Assembly (NCBI GenBank): GCA_023428755.1
Contig: JAEYWX010000006.1
Span: 229,351-293,350, forward strand
DNA from: Bacteroidota bacterium
GTDB lineage: Bacteria; Bacteroidota; Bacteroidia; Chitinophagales; Chitinophagaceae
Direction of reading: 5' to 3'
Length of the DNA stretch: 64,000 nt
Shown here one piece after another: positions 17,149 to 25,760 of this stretch; position 1 is the first letter of the stretch, and each line of letters starts with the position of its first letter. Under the pieces are notes generated by a model. That model did no database searches, was not told the DNA's origin, and was given only the letters and a program-made list of their open reading frames with translations. The translations under genes were made by a program, and so were the position numbers.

Positions 17149-17862
17149 ATGCTTCCAAAATACAAACGTGTTCTCCTCAAACTTTCCGGTGAGTCTTTAA
17201 TGGGCGATAAGAATTTCGGTATGGACTCGGCCGTTATAGGTCAATATGCCCAAAGTATTAAAAGCATTACTTCCTTAGGTGTGCAGGTAGCCATTGTTAT
17301 TGGCGGAGGTAATATTTACCGTGGAATGAACGAGGCAGAAACAGGTATTGAACGGGCACATGGCGATTACATGGGCATGCTGGCCACGGTGATCAACGGC
17401 ATGGCCTTGCAGGCCGGATTGGAAAAAGCCGGTGTGTACACCCGTTTGCAAAGCGCTATTAAAATGGAACAGATTGCGGAACCATATATCCGCCGCCGGG
17501 CGATCCGTCATTTGGAAAAAGGGCGTGTGGTAATTTTTGGTGCAGGTACCGGCAATCCCTATTTCACAACTGATACGGCAGGTTCACTTCGTGCAATTGA
17601 GATCAATGCCGATGTAATTCTGAAAGGAACACGGGTAGATGGTATTTACACAGCCGATCCGGAAAAAGATCCCACAGCTACAAAATTTGAACGCATTACC
17701 TTCCAGGAATGTTTGAGCAAAAACCTGCGGGTGATGGATATGACGGCGTTTACACTCTGCATGGAAAATAATTTACCCATTATTGTGTTCGACATGAATA
17801 AGCAGGATAACCTGAAGCGTGTGGTTACCGGCGAAAACGTAGGAACTATTGTAAACGGGTAA
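17149..17862 (+). CDS. pyrH: UMP kinase
   Basis: A 237-residue amino acid kinase family enzyme that phosphorylates UMP to UDP in pyrimidine nucleotide synthesis. It has the family opening YKRVLLKLSGESLMG, the glycine-rich VIGGGNIYRG, the UMP-binding region AHGDYMGMLATVINGMAL and the ATP-site block GTRVDGIYTADPEKDP. Length is standard. In many bacteria pyrH lies next to frr, but frr does not follow here; the next gene is a coiled-coil protein. Confidence 0.96.
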   Translation: MLPKYKRVLLKLSGESLMGDKNFGMDSAVIGQYAQSIKSITSLGVQVAIVIGGGNIYRGMNEAETGIERAHGDYMGMLATVINGMALQAGLEKAGVYTRLQSAIKMEQIAEPYIRRRAIRHLEKGRVVIFGAGTGNPYFTTDTAGSLRAIEINADVILKGTRVDGIYTADPEKDPTATKFERITFQECLSKNLRVMDMTAFTLCMENNLPIIVFDMNKQDNLKRVVTGENVGTIVNG

Positions 17863-17990
17863 TCCTTTTCACATTCGGTAAAAGGTTGGGGATAAAATTA
17901 CAGCCACAACTCTTCTTCACTACTTTTATTGAAGCTAACTTTCCCTTGCAATCCGTTTGCAGAGTTTGTTGCACCTTAATATTTACACAC

Positions 17991-19007
17991 ATGCCAGCTA
18001 TTTTTCTTGCGATACAGCTTTCTGTTTTAGAAATTGTGATGTTTCAGATCGGGGCATTGGTGTTGGGTTTTGTGATCCATTATTTCTGGAACATGCGCAA
18101 TGGCAGCCAGTTCGATCAGGATCTGGATGTAGCGAAATACGAGAAGGAAGCACACGACTGGCGCATGAAATATTACAATGTGCTGGAGCAACAAAAAGAA
18201 TCGGGCGAACACTTGAGCAAAGATTTGCTCCAGGCAAGAGAGAATGAACAGCTGCTGGCCGATGAAATTGAAGAGTTAAAAGCGTTGATACAGGAGTTGA
18301 AGAATCGTCCGCAGCAGGTGGTTGTGGAATCTTCAACAGCTGTCGTATCAGCAGAAGTTAGTCCGGCTGAATACCTGGCACAGTTAAAATCGGCACAGGA
18401 TCATTTACTCCAACACAATCAGAATATTTCCAAACTGCTGAGCCAGGTTGATCTGCTGGAAAAAGTAGAGCAGAAACACCAGGATACATTGCAACAGAAT
18501 CAATACCTCTCTGAGCAATTACAATTATTACGTCGCTCCTTAACAGAAAAAGAAAGTGAGCTTAATACTATTCGTCAGCAAACAGTGCTTACACAGGAAA
18601 TGAAGAACAGGCTGGAAACCGCTTACGATGAGTTCAATGAAATTCAATCGAAACTGATGAAAGTAGAGCAACAACTTTCGGTACCACAAACCAATGCACT
18701 CCGGTACGATGAAATGGAAGAAGCGAATCATCTCTTGTCGGTTGAGTTGAATGATTTGCGCAGTAAACAGCGTGAACTTGTGGAAGAGAATTCAAGACTG
18801 TCGCAACATGTGATTGAAATGGAAAGCAAGTTGAAAGAAGCAAATTTGCAGCGTCAGCAGCTCAGTAAACGAAATGAATTTTTAGAGGAGCTGAATAAAG
18901 ATCTGCAGCAGGTGAGCGATCACAATAAAAAACTGGAATCGCAGCTTTCCCGGCTTTCTGAAATTGAAGCCATGCTGGCACGGATTTCTTCCAATCAAAA
19001 TCAGTAA
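17991..19007 (+). CDS. Membrane-anchored coiled-coil protein
   Basis: A 338-residue protein with one N-terminal membrane segment (IVMFQIGALVLGFVIHYFW) followed by about 280 residues of heptad-rich sequence such as LLSQVDLLEKVEQKHQDTLQQN. The start at 17991 places the membrane helix near the N-terminus; the frame is open to 17886 but that part looks like untranslated leader. It resembles cytoplasmic coiled-coil proteins anchored to the inner membrane, perhaps structural. No enzymatic domain is seen and the function is unknown. Confidence 0.75.
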   Translation: MPAIFLAIQLSVLEIVMFQIGALVLGFVIHYFWNMRNGSQFDQDLDVAKYEKEAHDWRMKYYNVLEQQKESGEHLSKDLLQARENEQLLADEIEELKALIQELKNRPQQVVVESSTAVVSAEVSPAEYLAQLKSAQDHLLQHNQNISKLLSQVDLLEKVEQKHQDTLQQNQYLSEQLQLLRRSLTEKESELNTIRQQTVLTQEMKNRLETAYDEFNEIQSKLMKVEQQLSVPQTNALRYDEMEEANHLLSVELNDLRSKQRELVEENSRLSQHVIEMESKLKEANLQRQQLSKRNEFLEELNKDLQQVSDHNKKLESQLSRLSEIEAMLARISSNQNQ

Positions 19008-19066
19008 ATCAGTATTTCTTCGCAGTTCCTTTCTTAGATTTGGCGCTTCATTAAAACAATTGTTTT

Positions 19067-19708
19067 ATGTCGTCCATTGCTGATATCCGCAGAGATTATT
19101 CTCTCAAAACATTGAATGAAGAAGATGCAGCCGATTCACCATTTCTGCAATTTGCTGATTGGTGGCAACAGGCCATTGAATCTGAGATTGATGAAGTAAA
19201 TGCAATGACGCTGGCAACTGCATCGCTGGAAGCAGTTCCTTCGGCACGTATTGTTTTGCTGAAAGGATACGATGAAAAGGGCTTTGTGTTTTATACCAAT
19301 TACGAAAGTGCCAAAGGAAGAGAACTGGCTGAGAATCCAAAAGCCAGTTTGTTGTTTTTCTGGAAAGAACTGGAACGGCAGATACGCATCACCGGTATTG
19401 TAGAAAAAGTAAGTGCTGCCGAAAGCGATGAGTATTTTTTATCACGACCCACAGGTTCACAAATAGGAGCATGGGCATCGCCACAAAGTCATGTGATCGA
19501 AAACCGGAGCTGGCTGGAGAACAATGTTAAAATGCTGGAAGAAAAATTCAGTACGGAAAGCGTAATACGTCCACCACATTGGGGTGGTTACCGTGTTAAG
19601 CCCGTGATCATTGAATTCTGGCAGGGAAGGAGCAGTCGCCTGCACGACCGGTTGCAATATTCACTGCATGAAGATGGTACCTGGAAGATTGAACGGTTGG
19701 CACCATAA
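19067..19708 (+). CDS. pdxH: Pyridoxamine 5'-phosphate oxidase
   Basis: A 213-residue FMN enzyme that oxidises pyridoxine or pyridoxamine phosphate to pyridoxal 5'-phosphate. Recognisable blocks are IRRDYSLKTLNEEDA, ARIVLLKGYDEKGFVFYTNYESAKGREL (FMN binding), FFWKELERQIRITG and the C-terminal PHWGGYRVKPVIIEFWQGRSSRLHDR (quoted in two parts of one run: PHWGGYRVKP and IIEFWQGRSSRLHDR). Length is typical. It has its own short leader after the coiled-coil gene. Confidence 0.95.
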   Translation: MSSIADIRRDYSLKTLNEEDAADSPFLQFADWWQQAIESEIDEVNAMTLATASLEAVPSARIVLLKGYDEKGFVFYTNYESAKGRELAENPKASLLFFWKELERQIRITGIVEKVSAAESDEYFLSRPTGSQIGAWASPQSHVIENRSWLENNVKMLEEKFSTESVIRPPHWGGYRVKPVIIEFWQGRSSRLHDRLQYSLHEDGTWKIERLAP

Positions 19709-19712
19709 AAGT

Positions 19713-19790
19713 GAAGTACGAGGTATGAAGCAGGAATTCCCCTGCTGTGCAGAAGCATTCGCTTATCAGACAATTCTTACCTCGTACTTC
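19713..19790. repeat. Inverted GAAGTACGAGGTA repeat
   Basis: GAAGTACGAGGTA (19713-19725) is repeated in reverse complement at 19778-19790. The same short AAGTACGA phrase occurs inside metH (30824-30856) and at 61617-61629, so it behaves like a small dispersed element. Confidence 0.65.
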
Positions 19791-19799
19791 TTACTTGTA

Positions 19800-19919
19800 T
19801 TAGTCTTTTTTCTCCGCTTTTTTTGGAGCTGCTTTTTTAACTGCTTTTGCAGGACGGCTTTTGCCGAATGAACCTAAAAAGCGTTTTCCTTTTGCTGTTT
19901 TTTTATCACCTCTGCCCAT
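19800..19919 (-). CDS. 30S ribosomal protein THX
   Basis: A 39-residue, very basic protein beginning MGRGDKKTAKGKRF, then GSFGKSRPAK and a lysine/alanine tail. This matches the small ribosomal protein THX family, in which a short peptide fills a cavity at the top of the 30S head. It is too short for routine gene calling. It lies downstream of hup on the same strand, beyond the terminator at 19994-20028. The match to the family N-terminal motif is strong. Confidence 0.88.
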   Translation of the reverse strand: MGRGDKKTAKGKRFLGSFGKSRPAKAVKKAAPKKAEKKD

Positions 19920-19993
19920 AGTAAAATTTATTTGAAACGTAAATGTAACGATGATGGAGCAATTACTGCTCCTGTTTTCGAAAGTTGGTTATA

Positions 19994-20028
19994 AAAAAAG
20001 CAAGAAACGAACTGTTTCTTGCTTTTTT
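19994..20028. terminator. Bidirectional terminator after hup
   Basis: AAAAAAGCAAGAAAC (19994-20008) and GTTTCTTGCTTTTTT (20014-20028) form a perfect 15-bp stem with a GAACT loop. Read on the minus strand it ends the hup transcript, 15 bases after its stop. Confidence 0.9.
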
Positions 20029-20042
20029 CCGAAAGCAAACAA

Positions 20043-20312
20043 TCAGAGCTTTGCAGCCAATTCTTTACCTGCTTTAAATTTCGCAACTTTTTTTGCTTTG
20101 ATTTTAATGGTAGCACCTGTTTGCGGGTTACGACCTGTACGTGCAGCACGCTTGGTTACAGAGAAAGTACCGAAACCAACCAATGTTACTTTGCCACCAC
20201 TTTTCAATGTTTTGGTAACTGCTTCAATGAAAGAATCCAATACTGCATTTGCCTGTGTCTTTGAAAGTTCCGCATCTTCGGAAATCTTTGCTACTAATTC
20301 AGCTTTGTTCAT
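20043..20312 (-). CDS. hup: HU family DNA-binding protein
   Basis: An 89-residue nucleoid protein. It opens MNKAELVAKISEDAELSKTQ and has the HU signature VTLVGFGTFSVTKRAARTGRNPQ with the DNA-intercalating proline (NPQTG) and a lysine-rich end. It bends and compacts DNA as a dimer. It is transcribed alone, with a strong terminator. In many genomes this HU is among the most expressed proteins; here nothing in the sequence is unusual. Confidence 0.96.
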   Translation of the reverse strand: MNKAELVAKISEDAELSKTQANAVLDSFIEAVTKTLKSGGKVTLVGFGTFSVTKRAARTGRNPQTGATIKIKAKKVAKFKAGKELAAKL

Positions 20313-20473
20313 AGTGAGAATTTTTTAAGTGGGGCAAATATAGACGGTTTTGTATTCCAACAAAATTTTTTTACCTGTACTGAAACATGTAAAGAAATCG
20401 CTGGAAACCGCATGGATAAAGGATTCTGTATATGCTTGCTTTTTTTTGGTGCAGTGAAAAAAGAGGCAATACT

Positions 20474-20545
20474 GCTGAAATGCCTGTGCAGCAAGGGTTT
20501 CGGAAATGCATTGGCTGAAATGCTTGTACAGCAAGGGTTTCAGCC
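20474..20545. repeat. Two 30-bp direct repeats upstream of hup
   Basis: GCTGAAATGC-TGT-CAGCAAGGGTTTC occurs at 20474 and again at 20514, a 40-base period. The second copy ends in TTTCAGC, making a GCTGAAA/TTTCAGC inverted repeat. It lies between the DUF4286 gene and hup, about 160-240 bases upstream of the hup start. Confidence 0.65.
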
Positions 20546-20596
20546 GTTCTGTTTTGTAGGGAGAAGTAATGAAAGGCACAGTATTATTTTCCACAA

Positions 20597-20902
20597 TTAC
20601 TGCACAAGTTCCATTACGCTGCGGAATGCAATAAAACGGTTGCCCCATTTTGCAAATGCTTTTTCACGCAATGCAGCTGAAAATTCGGCAATGTATTTTT
20701 CCTGTAACTCTTTGGTAGTGGCAAAGTATTGGGCAGTGTACGTAGCGCCTTCTTCATCATCCGATTCAAGTAAACGCAGGAGTTGTGCATTGGTAAAACA
20801 GGCGGTTGCAAGCACTTCAGGAATATGTTCTTCCTGCATCCATTTCACCCATTCAGCTTCTATTTCAAATGTAACTTTTGATGTAACGTTGTAAATGATC
20901 AT
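20597..20902 (-). CDS. DUF4286 family protein
   Basis: A 101-residue cytoplasmic protein starting MIIYNVTSKVTFEIEAEWVKWMQEEHIPEVL, which matches the DUF4286 family of Bacteroidota (ferredoxin-like fold, related to dimeric alpha-beta barrels). Family members have no established role. No signal peptide is present. It is in the same direction as hup but 284 bases away and may be separate. Confidence 0.8.
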   Translation of the reverse strand: MIIYNVTSKVTFEIEAEWVKWMQEEHIPEVLATACFTNAQLLRLLESDDEEGATYTAQYFATTKELQEKYIAEFSAALREKAFAKWGNRFIAFRSVMELVQ

Positions 20903-21037
20903 GAAAGAATAAAAATATTTAACAAATGTATTATTTAATATTATTAGTTTAGATTAAAGTGCCAATGCTTTTATTGATTATTCAGTAATGAAGAACGCCG
21001 GAATGGGTTACTATAACATTCCTTGTAAATTGAAAGT

Positions 21038-21604
21038 ATGAAAAGAACACTACTTATTATCTCTCTTCTTATTTCAAGCCAAATTATATTTTGTCAGGAA
21101 TCGCCTGTATCAATAAAGGGTTTTGAAAGTGTCGAAGAATATTTTGACAAACAGTATTTAGACCCCATGCGCAGATTTATCTATCCTTACACGATTGATA
21201 CTCTATGTGAAAAGGGGTGTAGCTTTATGTCATTTGTAGTAAATAAAAAAGGCGAAATATCTAACATCAGGTTTAATTCAACTACACCTCAAGTAGTAAA
21301 GGATTTATTTACACGTATTTGCCAGGAAAGTAATGATAAATGGGTTATTAATGAAGCAACCTTACAAAACGAAATAAAAATTTTAATTCCATTTTATTAT
21401 GATTTTTATCGCACTGAAGGAGTTAAATGCAACAGGAAAACAGACAATTGTGATAATGTCTTTTTTAACATGATGAGTGCCTTTGAAGATTCAGAATTGA
21501 ATACAAGAATGAATATTGAGCGAACAAAACTGCCGAAAAATGTATTGTTATACTCCCCGTTGTATTTTAAATCAATATTTTATTTTAAATCCAATTCCAA
21601 ATAA
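21038..21604 (+). CDS. Secreted protein of unknown function, AT-rich
   Basis: A 188-residue protein with signal peptide MKRTLLIISLLISSQIIFCQ. The middle part (FMSFVVNKKGEISNIRFNST) faintly resembles the strand-helix of TonB C-terminal domains, but the call is weak. The gene is visibly richer in A and T than its neighbours and its last 25 bases overlap the end of xth on the other strand. Both points suggest a recent arrival or weak constraint. A possible promoter region 20903-21037 is also AT-rich. Function unknown. Confidence 0.6.
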   Translation: MKRTLLIISLLISSQIIFCQESPVSIKGFESVEEYFDKQYLDPMRRFIYPYTIDTLCEKGCSFMSFVVNKKGEISNIRFNSTTPQVVKDLFTRICQESNDKWVINEATLQNEIKILIPFYYDFYRTEGVKCNRKTDNCDNVFFNMMSAFEDSELNTRMNIERTKLPKNVLLYSPLYFKSIFYFKSNSK

Positions 21605-22350
21605 ACCGGACAATGATCACTGTGTTTTACATCCGGAAAAATGTCTGCATCTTTTAAATGATTTTTCAACGGATCTGTTACACTGATGTAATCAATCCGC
21701 CAGCCTTTGTTGTTCAAACGTACACTGGGGAAACGCTGGCTCCACCAACTGTAGCGATGTGGTTCAGGATGGAATTCACGAAATGTATCCACCCAGCCGC
21801 TTTCAAAAAACTTCGTCATCCATTCACGTTCGTCCGGTAAAAAACCACTTGATTTTTTATTGCCTTTGGGATCGTGAATGTCAATTTCCTTGTGTGCAAT
21901 ATTGTAATCGCCGCAAAGTATAAGTTTGGGATATTTCTTTTTTAACGCATGCAGCCACTTGAAATATTCATCGAGCCACTCGTATTTGAAAGCCTGGCGC
22001 TCATCGCCACTGGTACCACTGGGGAAATAGGTATTGATCAAACGGATATCACCAAACTGGAGTTGAATTACACGTCCTTCATCATCGCTTGGTCCATGAC
22101 CATTTCCTGTTTCAACAGCATCGGGTTTTATTTTTGTAAATACGGCCACACCACTGTATCCTTTCTTTTGTGCACTGAACCAATAGTCGTGATAGCCCAG
22201 CTCCTGAAACAATGCAACATCCACATCTTCTTTCTGTGCTTTCGTTTCCTGCAGGCAGATAATATCAGCAGGATCTGTTTTCAACCAATCGATCAACCCT
22301 TTTTTAATTGCTGCACGAATGCCGTTTACGTTGTAAGAAATAATACGCAT
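21580..22350 (-). CDS. xth: Exodeoxyribonuclease III / AP endonuclease
   Basis: A 256-residue EEP-superfamily nuclease that cuts abasic sites and removes 3' blocks in base excision repair. Motifs are MRIISYNVNGIRAA, the metal-binding Glu in CLQETKAQ, GDYNIAHKEIDIHDP, RIDYISVTDP and the terminal SDHCPVYLEL. Start is taken at 22350, where the canonical N-terminus begins; an in-frame ATG two codons upstream (22356) is equally possible. It overlaps the AT-rich gene at its 3' end. Confidence 0.94.
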   Translation of the reverse strand: MRIISYNVNGIRAAIKKGLIDWLKTDPADIICLQETKAQKEDVDVALFQELGYHDYWFSAQKKGYSGVAVFTKIKPDAVETGNGHGPSDDEGRVIQLQFGDIRLINTYFPSGTSGDERQAFKYEWLDEYFKWLHALKKKYPKLILCGDYNIAHKEIDIHDPKGNKKSSGFLPDEREWMTKFFESGWVDTFREFHPEPHRYSWWSQRFPSVRLNNKGWRIDYISVTDPLKNHLKDADIFPDVKHSDHCPVYLELDLK

Positions 22351-22378
22351 ACTCATTTTTTTCTGCAGCGAAAATAGG

Positions 22379-22405
22379 AAAGGCGAACTGTAACTGTTCG
22401 CCTTT
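22379..22405 (-). terminator. Hairpin between cytochrome c and xth
   Basis: AAAGGCGAAC (22379-22388) pairs with GTTCGCCTTT (22396-22405). It lies just after the cytochrome stop on the minus strand. The following T tract is poor, so some readthrough into xth is likely. Confidence 0.5.
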
Positions 22406-22414
22406 CTTTCTGTG

Positions 22415-23365
22415 TTACGATTTCTTTTCGTAAACCGTTTGTTCAATTTTATTATGAACCGGTTTTACGGTTTGCAGAAATTTATAGATCGCTTTTATCT
22501 CCAGATCGCTCATGCGGCTGAAAGGTCCCCATGCCATGGGCCTGTGTTTGATCAGCTTTCCATCACGGATGCGTTTGCGAAACTGTTCTTCGCTCCAGCC
22601 ATAGATGCGACCGGTTTCTTTATCAGGCGTAATATTCGGCGTCATACATTCAAAATGTTCCGGATCTGTTACCGATTCCATTACAAAACCACCGGCAAGG
22701 GGTTCGCCAATAAAAGCACCTGTTTTTAAATCACGGTTGGTATGGCAACCCACACAATTGGCCACGCTCATGGCCATATAGCGTCCGTATTCAACAGTTG
22801 TATCAGGTTGTACTGTTTGTGGTGGAGTTCCGTTTGGTCCAACAGGCTTTATCACAAATGCTTTTAATACCATCCCCAGCGGATTCATTTTGTTTTTGGG
22901 AACTTCATTTTTTACAGGCTTGATGGTTCTGATATACGAGATGATGGCGGTAAGATCTGCATCGCTGATATTATAAAACGGCATGAAATCAAAAAGCGCC
23001 CGTCCATCATGACCAACACCATAACGTAAGGAACGTGCAATGGTTTCATCTGATAAATTACCAATGCCGGTTTCTTTATCGGGCGTAATATTTTTTACAT
23101 AGATATGCCCGATGGGTAATGCAAAATCTCGTCCACCCGGCAGATCAACTTCAGCACCACTATTTACCAATTCTTCAGTTCCGGGTTTGGCATGGCAATC
23201 GGCACAATGTGCAGGGCCGTACACTAAATATTTCCCTCGTGCAAGAACAGCACTGTCGGCTGATGCTTTTATCGCCGGTAACGGCGCTTCAAATGTTTTG
23301 TTTTGATTCAGAAATACGATGGCGGTAATACCAACAATAAAAATAACAGGATTAACCCTGTCCAT
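22415..23365 (-). CDS. Di-haem c-type cytochrome, apparent frameshift near N-terminus
   Basis: The intact frame encodes 316 residues with two haem motifs, CADCH and CVGCH, and two PDKETG blocks, the layout of alcohol-dehydrogenase-type cytochrome c subunits. It is a paralog of the protein at 46953. The start as read (MDRVNPVIF) is not the family N-terminus: an upstream ATG at 23385 encodes MFKKILKWTGLILLF, matching the paralog's MKRFKKIAKWTGIILLF, but that frame shifts out at an A5 run (T5 on the coding strand, 23339-23343). One extra T would join the frames. It is either a sequencing error, a variable tract or a damaged signal anchor. The role is periplasmic electron transfer. Confidence 0.8.
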   Translation of the reverse strand: MDRVNPVIFIVGITAIVFLNQNKTFEAPLPAIKASADSAVLARGKYLVYGPAHCADCHAKPGTEELVNSGAEVDLPGGRDFALPIGHIYVKNITPDKETGIGNLSDETIARSLRYGVGHDGRALFDFMPFYNISDADLTAIISYIRTIKPVKNEVPKNKMNPLGMVLKAFVIKPVGPNGTPPQTVQPDTTVEYGRYMAMSVANCVGCHTNRDLKTGAFIGEPLAGGFVMESVTDPEHFECMTPNITPDKETGRIYGWSEEQFRKRIRDGKLIKHRPMAWGPFSRMSDLEIKAIYKFLQTVKPVHNKIEQTVYEKKS

Positions 23366-23477
23366 TTCAGGATTTTCTTAAACATGATGGTTGGTTTTGG
23401 GGTTGATGAATGAAAACGCAAACTCTGACTAAGAAAAGGTAGAAAGAATAGCAGAAAACTGCAAGCATTTCACAAAA

Positions 23478-23504
23478 AAGCCTTGATGCAATTCATCAAG
23501 GCTT
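23478..23504 (-). terminator. Terminator of the TonB receptor gene
   Basis: AAGCCTTGATG (23479-23489) and CATCAAGGCTT (23494-23504) form an 11-bp stem. On the minus strand it is followed by TTTTTT and lies 25 bases after the receptor stop. Confidence 0.85.
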
Positions 23505-23528
23505 GTACGATAAGTTGTTTGATATGTA

Positions 23529-25742
23529 TTAAAATTTGAATGCAATCTTTAGTTTCAGGAAAAAAGGATTGCCGGGTGTAAAGTGTAATTCATTCACTGG
23601 CTCTGTTTCGTTCCGCAATCTTGATTCGGTTGCAAACTGAGCTTCATTCCATTCGGTATTAAACAGATTTTCAACAACAGTACCGATTTCAAATTGGCGG
23701 AATGCATAACTGAGCGAAGCATCGGTTACAAAATATCCTTTGGCTGTAATGCTGTAATCTTCGATGGCAGCTCTGTTTGCAATATAACGGTAACGTACAC
23801 TTGCATTCCAACTGTTGTGTTGGTAGTTGATACCGCCGGTACTTGTAAATGTGGGAGCCAACGGAATATAGTTTTCTCCTTTCGGGTCTTCAATACTTCT
23901 TGCATGTGCATAGTTGATATTTGCATCAGCACTAAAATGTTTCGAGGGTTGCCAGCGAATAGAAATATCGGCACCCACTCTTCTTGTTTTACCACCGGGT
24001 TCCACAATGCCTGCATCGCCTACATATACAAATTCCTGTTCCAGAAACATATGCCAGGCAGCTGCATTGATAAGTAAAGAACTGAAGGGTTTCCAGATAA
24101 AGCCAAGATCCGATCCGTACGATGCAGGTAAAATTTGCCGTCCGGTTTGCGGCAATACCACACGTGTGTCGTTACTGTGAAAACCTTTTCCGTTTTTAAA
24201 GTAAAGCTGAAAATTTTTATTGAAGGTATAATAGATATTTACCTTCGGACTTACAATCATTTTTTGTTGGGAGGGGAGTGATGCATTCAGTTTGTCAGCA
24301 TAGGCAAAATGAAAATAATCAGCTCGTGCTCCAATGTTGAACAACCAGTTGCCACGTTCAATTTTTTCATCGGCATACAGCCATGCGTTGGCTTCACGCA
24401 CATTGCCCAAGGCAATGGCTTCCAGTATCTCTGTTTTATTTTTTGTGCGTGATAATTCTGAATTTGATGTTGCATCAAAACGTACACCACTGCCAATACT
24501 ACTGATGAAACGTGTATTGCGTAACTGGCGTGTTCGTTGCCAGGTTGATTGAGCGCCGTAAATATCTCTTGCTTCCTGCTGACGTATCTGATCGCCATTT
24601 ACCGGATCAACTAAGAAAAATGTGAAATTGGAAATAAGATTGAAGTGATACCGTGAATAATAAAATTGATGTTCGAGTAAATCATCATTACGCAAACGTT
24701 GCGAAAGCCTTGTATTGAAGTTGATGCGGCCTGTATAGCCACCTTCGGTATTATCAATTGCACCAAAGCGGGTAATGGTTCCATCAGCAACAGCACGTTC
24801 GGGTATTTGACCGGATGCATCCCATTTGCTGTTGAATACATTTGCCTGTACCGATAGTTTTGTGTTTTCGTTCAACGCCACATTGTATTTACCCCAGAGG
24901 TTGAAGCGGTTGAAATGTTGCGGACTTTCAAATGGTCCATCTGAATAAATGTATTCAGCAGCAACATACGCATTGTGTTTTTGATTTGTTTTTGGCAGCA
25001 GGTTCATCATTACCAGGTTGCGAGAGCTGTTGAACATACCCACTTCCGTTTGCAATATATTTTGCGTAATGCGGTTTGCTGTTTGCAACTCTACATAGCC
25101 GGCTGTATTGAAATTTCCCTGCTCGGTATAATAACTTCCTTTGCCATAATCAATGGCACGCACCAATTCAGGAATTACAAAATGCATATCAGCATAGCCT
25201 TGTCCGTGTGCATGCGATACCATGTTCACCGGCATTCCATCTACTGTAATTTTTACATCGGTTCCATGATCTACATCAAAGCCACGCAAAAAAATCTGCT
25301 CTGCTTTACCACCACCCTGGTGCTGTGCGATAAACAATCCGGGTACATAGCGTAAAAATTCCTGCGCTGAATTAACGGGACGTTGATTAAGATCGATCTT
25401 ACTGATTGTATTATGTACTTTGTTAGCGTTACCTGCAGAGATCACCAGTTCTTTGAGATCAAATGCTGCACGAGGAAGCATGATGGTGATGCCAGATGTA
25501 GCTGCGTTTACTTGTTGCTTTGCATAACCAATTGCGGTAACAGTGATTGCTTCCTGACCTTGCAGTGAGAGGGAAAAACTACCATCTTTTCCAGAGGTTG
25601 TAATTTTTGAACCTGTTTGTAATACAGCACCTTCAATTGGTTCGTTGGTAAGACTGTCAACAATGCGGCCGGTGATAGTACTTTGCGCCATTGTGCAAAT
25701 ACCAAACACAAGCAATGCGAATGTGAGTAAATATGTTTTCAT
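23529..25742 (-). CDS. TonB-dependent outer membrane receptor
   Basis: A 737-residue receptor. Signal peptide MKTYLLTFALLVFGICTMAQ, then a carboxypeptidase-regulatory-like domain (STITGRIVDSLTNEPIEGA) at about 20-100, the plug (FLRYVPGLFIAQHQGGGKAEQ, FLRGFDVDHGTDV) at 115-220 and a 22-strand barrel to the C-terminal aromatic residue. It transports an unknown ligand using TonB energy. The plug has several His residues (HGTDVK, VSHAHGQG), which may hint at a metal or metal complex, but this is speculative. It follows the TPR lipoprotein by 18 bases and the DUF4331 pair lies further upstream on the same strand. Confidence 0.9.
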   Translation of the reverse strand: MKTYLLTFALLVFGICTMAQSTITGRIVDSLTNEPIEGAVLQTGSKITTSGKDGSFSLSLQGQEAITVTAIGYAKQQVNAATSGITIMLPRAAFDLKELVISAGNANKVHNTISKIDLNQRPVNSAQEFLRYVPGLFIAQHQGGGKAEQIFLRGFDVDHGTDVKITVDGMPVNMVSHAHGQGYADMHFVIPELVRAIDYGKGSYYTEQGNFNTAGYVELQTANRITQNILQTEVGMFNSSRNLVMMNLLPKTNQKHNAYVAAEYIYSDGPFESPQHFNRFNLWGKYNVALNENTKLSVQANVFNSKWDASGQIPERAVADGTITRFGAIDNTEGGYTGRINFNTRLSQRLRNDDLLEHQFYYSRYHFNLISNFTFFLVDPVNGDQIRQQEARDIYGAQSTWQRTRQLRNTRFISSIGSGVRFDATSNSELSRTKNKTEILEAIALGNVREANAWLYADEKIERGNWLFNIGARADYFHFAYADKLNASLPSQQKMIVSPKVNIYYTFNKNFQLYFKNGKGFHSNDTRVVLPQTGRQILPASYGSDLGFIWKPFSSLLINAAAWHMFLEQEFVYVGDAGIVEPGGKTRRVGADISIRWQPSKHFSADANINYAHARSIEDPKGENYIPLAPTFTSTGGINYQHNSWNASVRYRYIANRAAIEDYSITAKGYFVTDASLSYAFRQFEIGTVVENLFNTEWNEAQFATESRLRNETEPVNELHFTPGNPFFLKLKIAFKF

Positions 25743-25760
25743 AATCAGCAGAATGAAAGG

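Noticed and set aside
17886..17990. 35-codon extension of the coiled-coil protein
   Set aside because: It places a Cys/Phe-rich segment before the membrane helix and looks like leader; the ATG at 17991 is a better start.
20412..20894. 160-codon plus-strand frame
   Set aside because: Covers the DUF4286 gene in antisense and the direct repeats; the product has no signal, domain or plausible composition.
22415..23385. Calling the cytochrome a pseudogene
   Set aside because: The long frame from 23365 retains a hydrophobic start and both haem sites, so it may still be functional; reported instead as an apparent frameshift.
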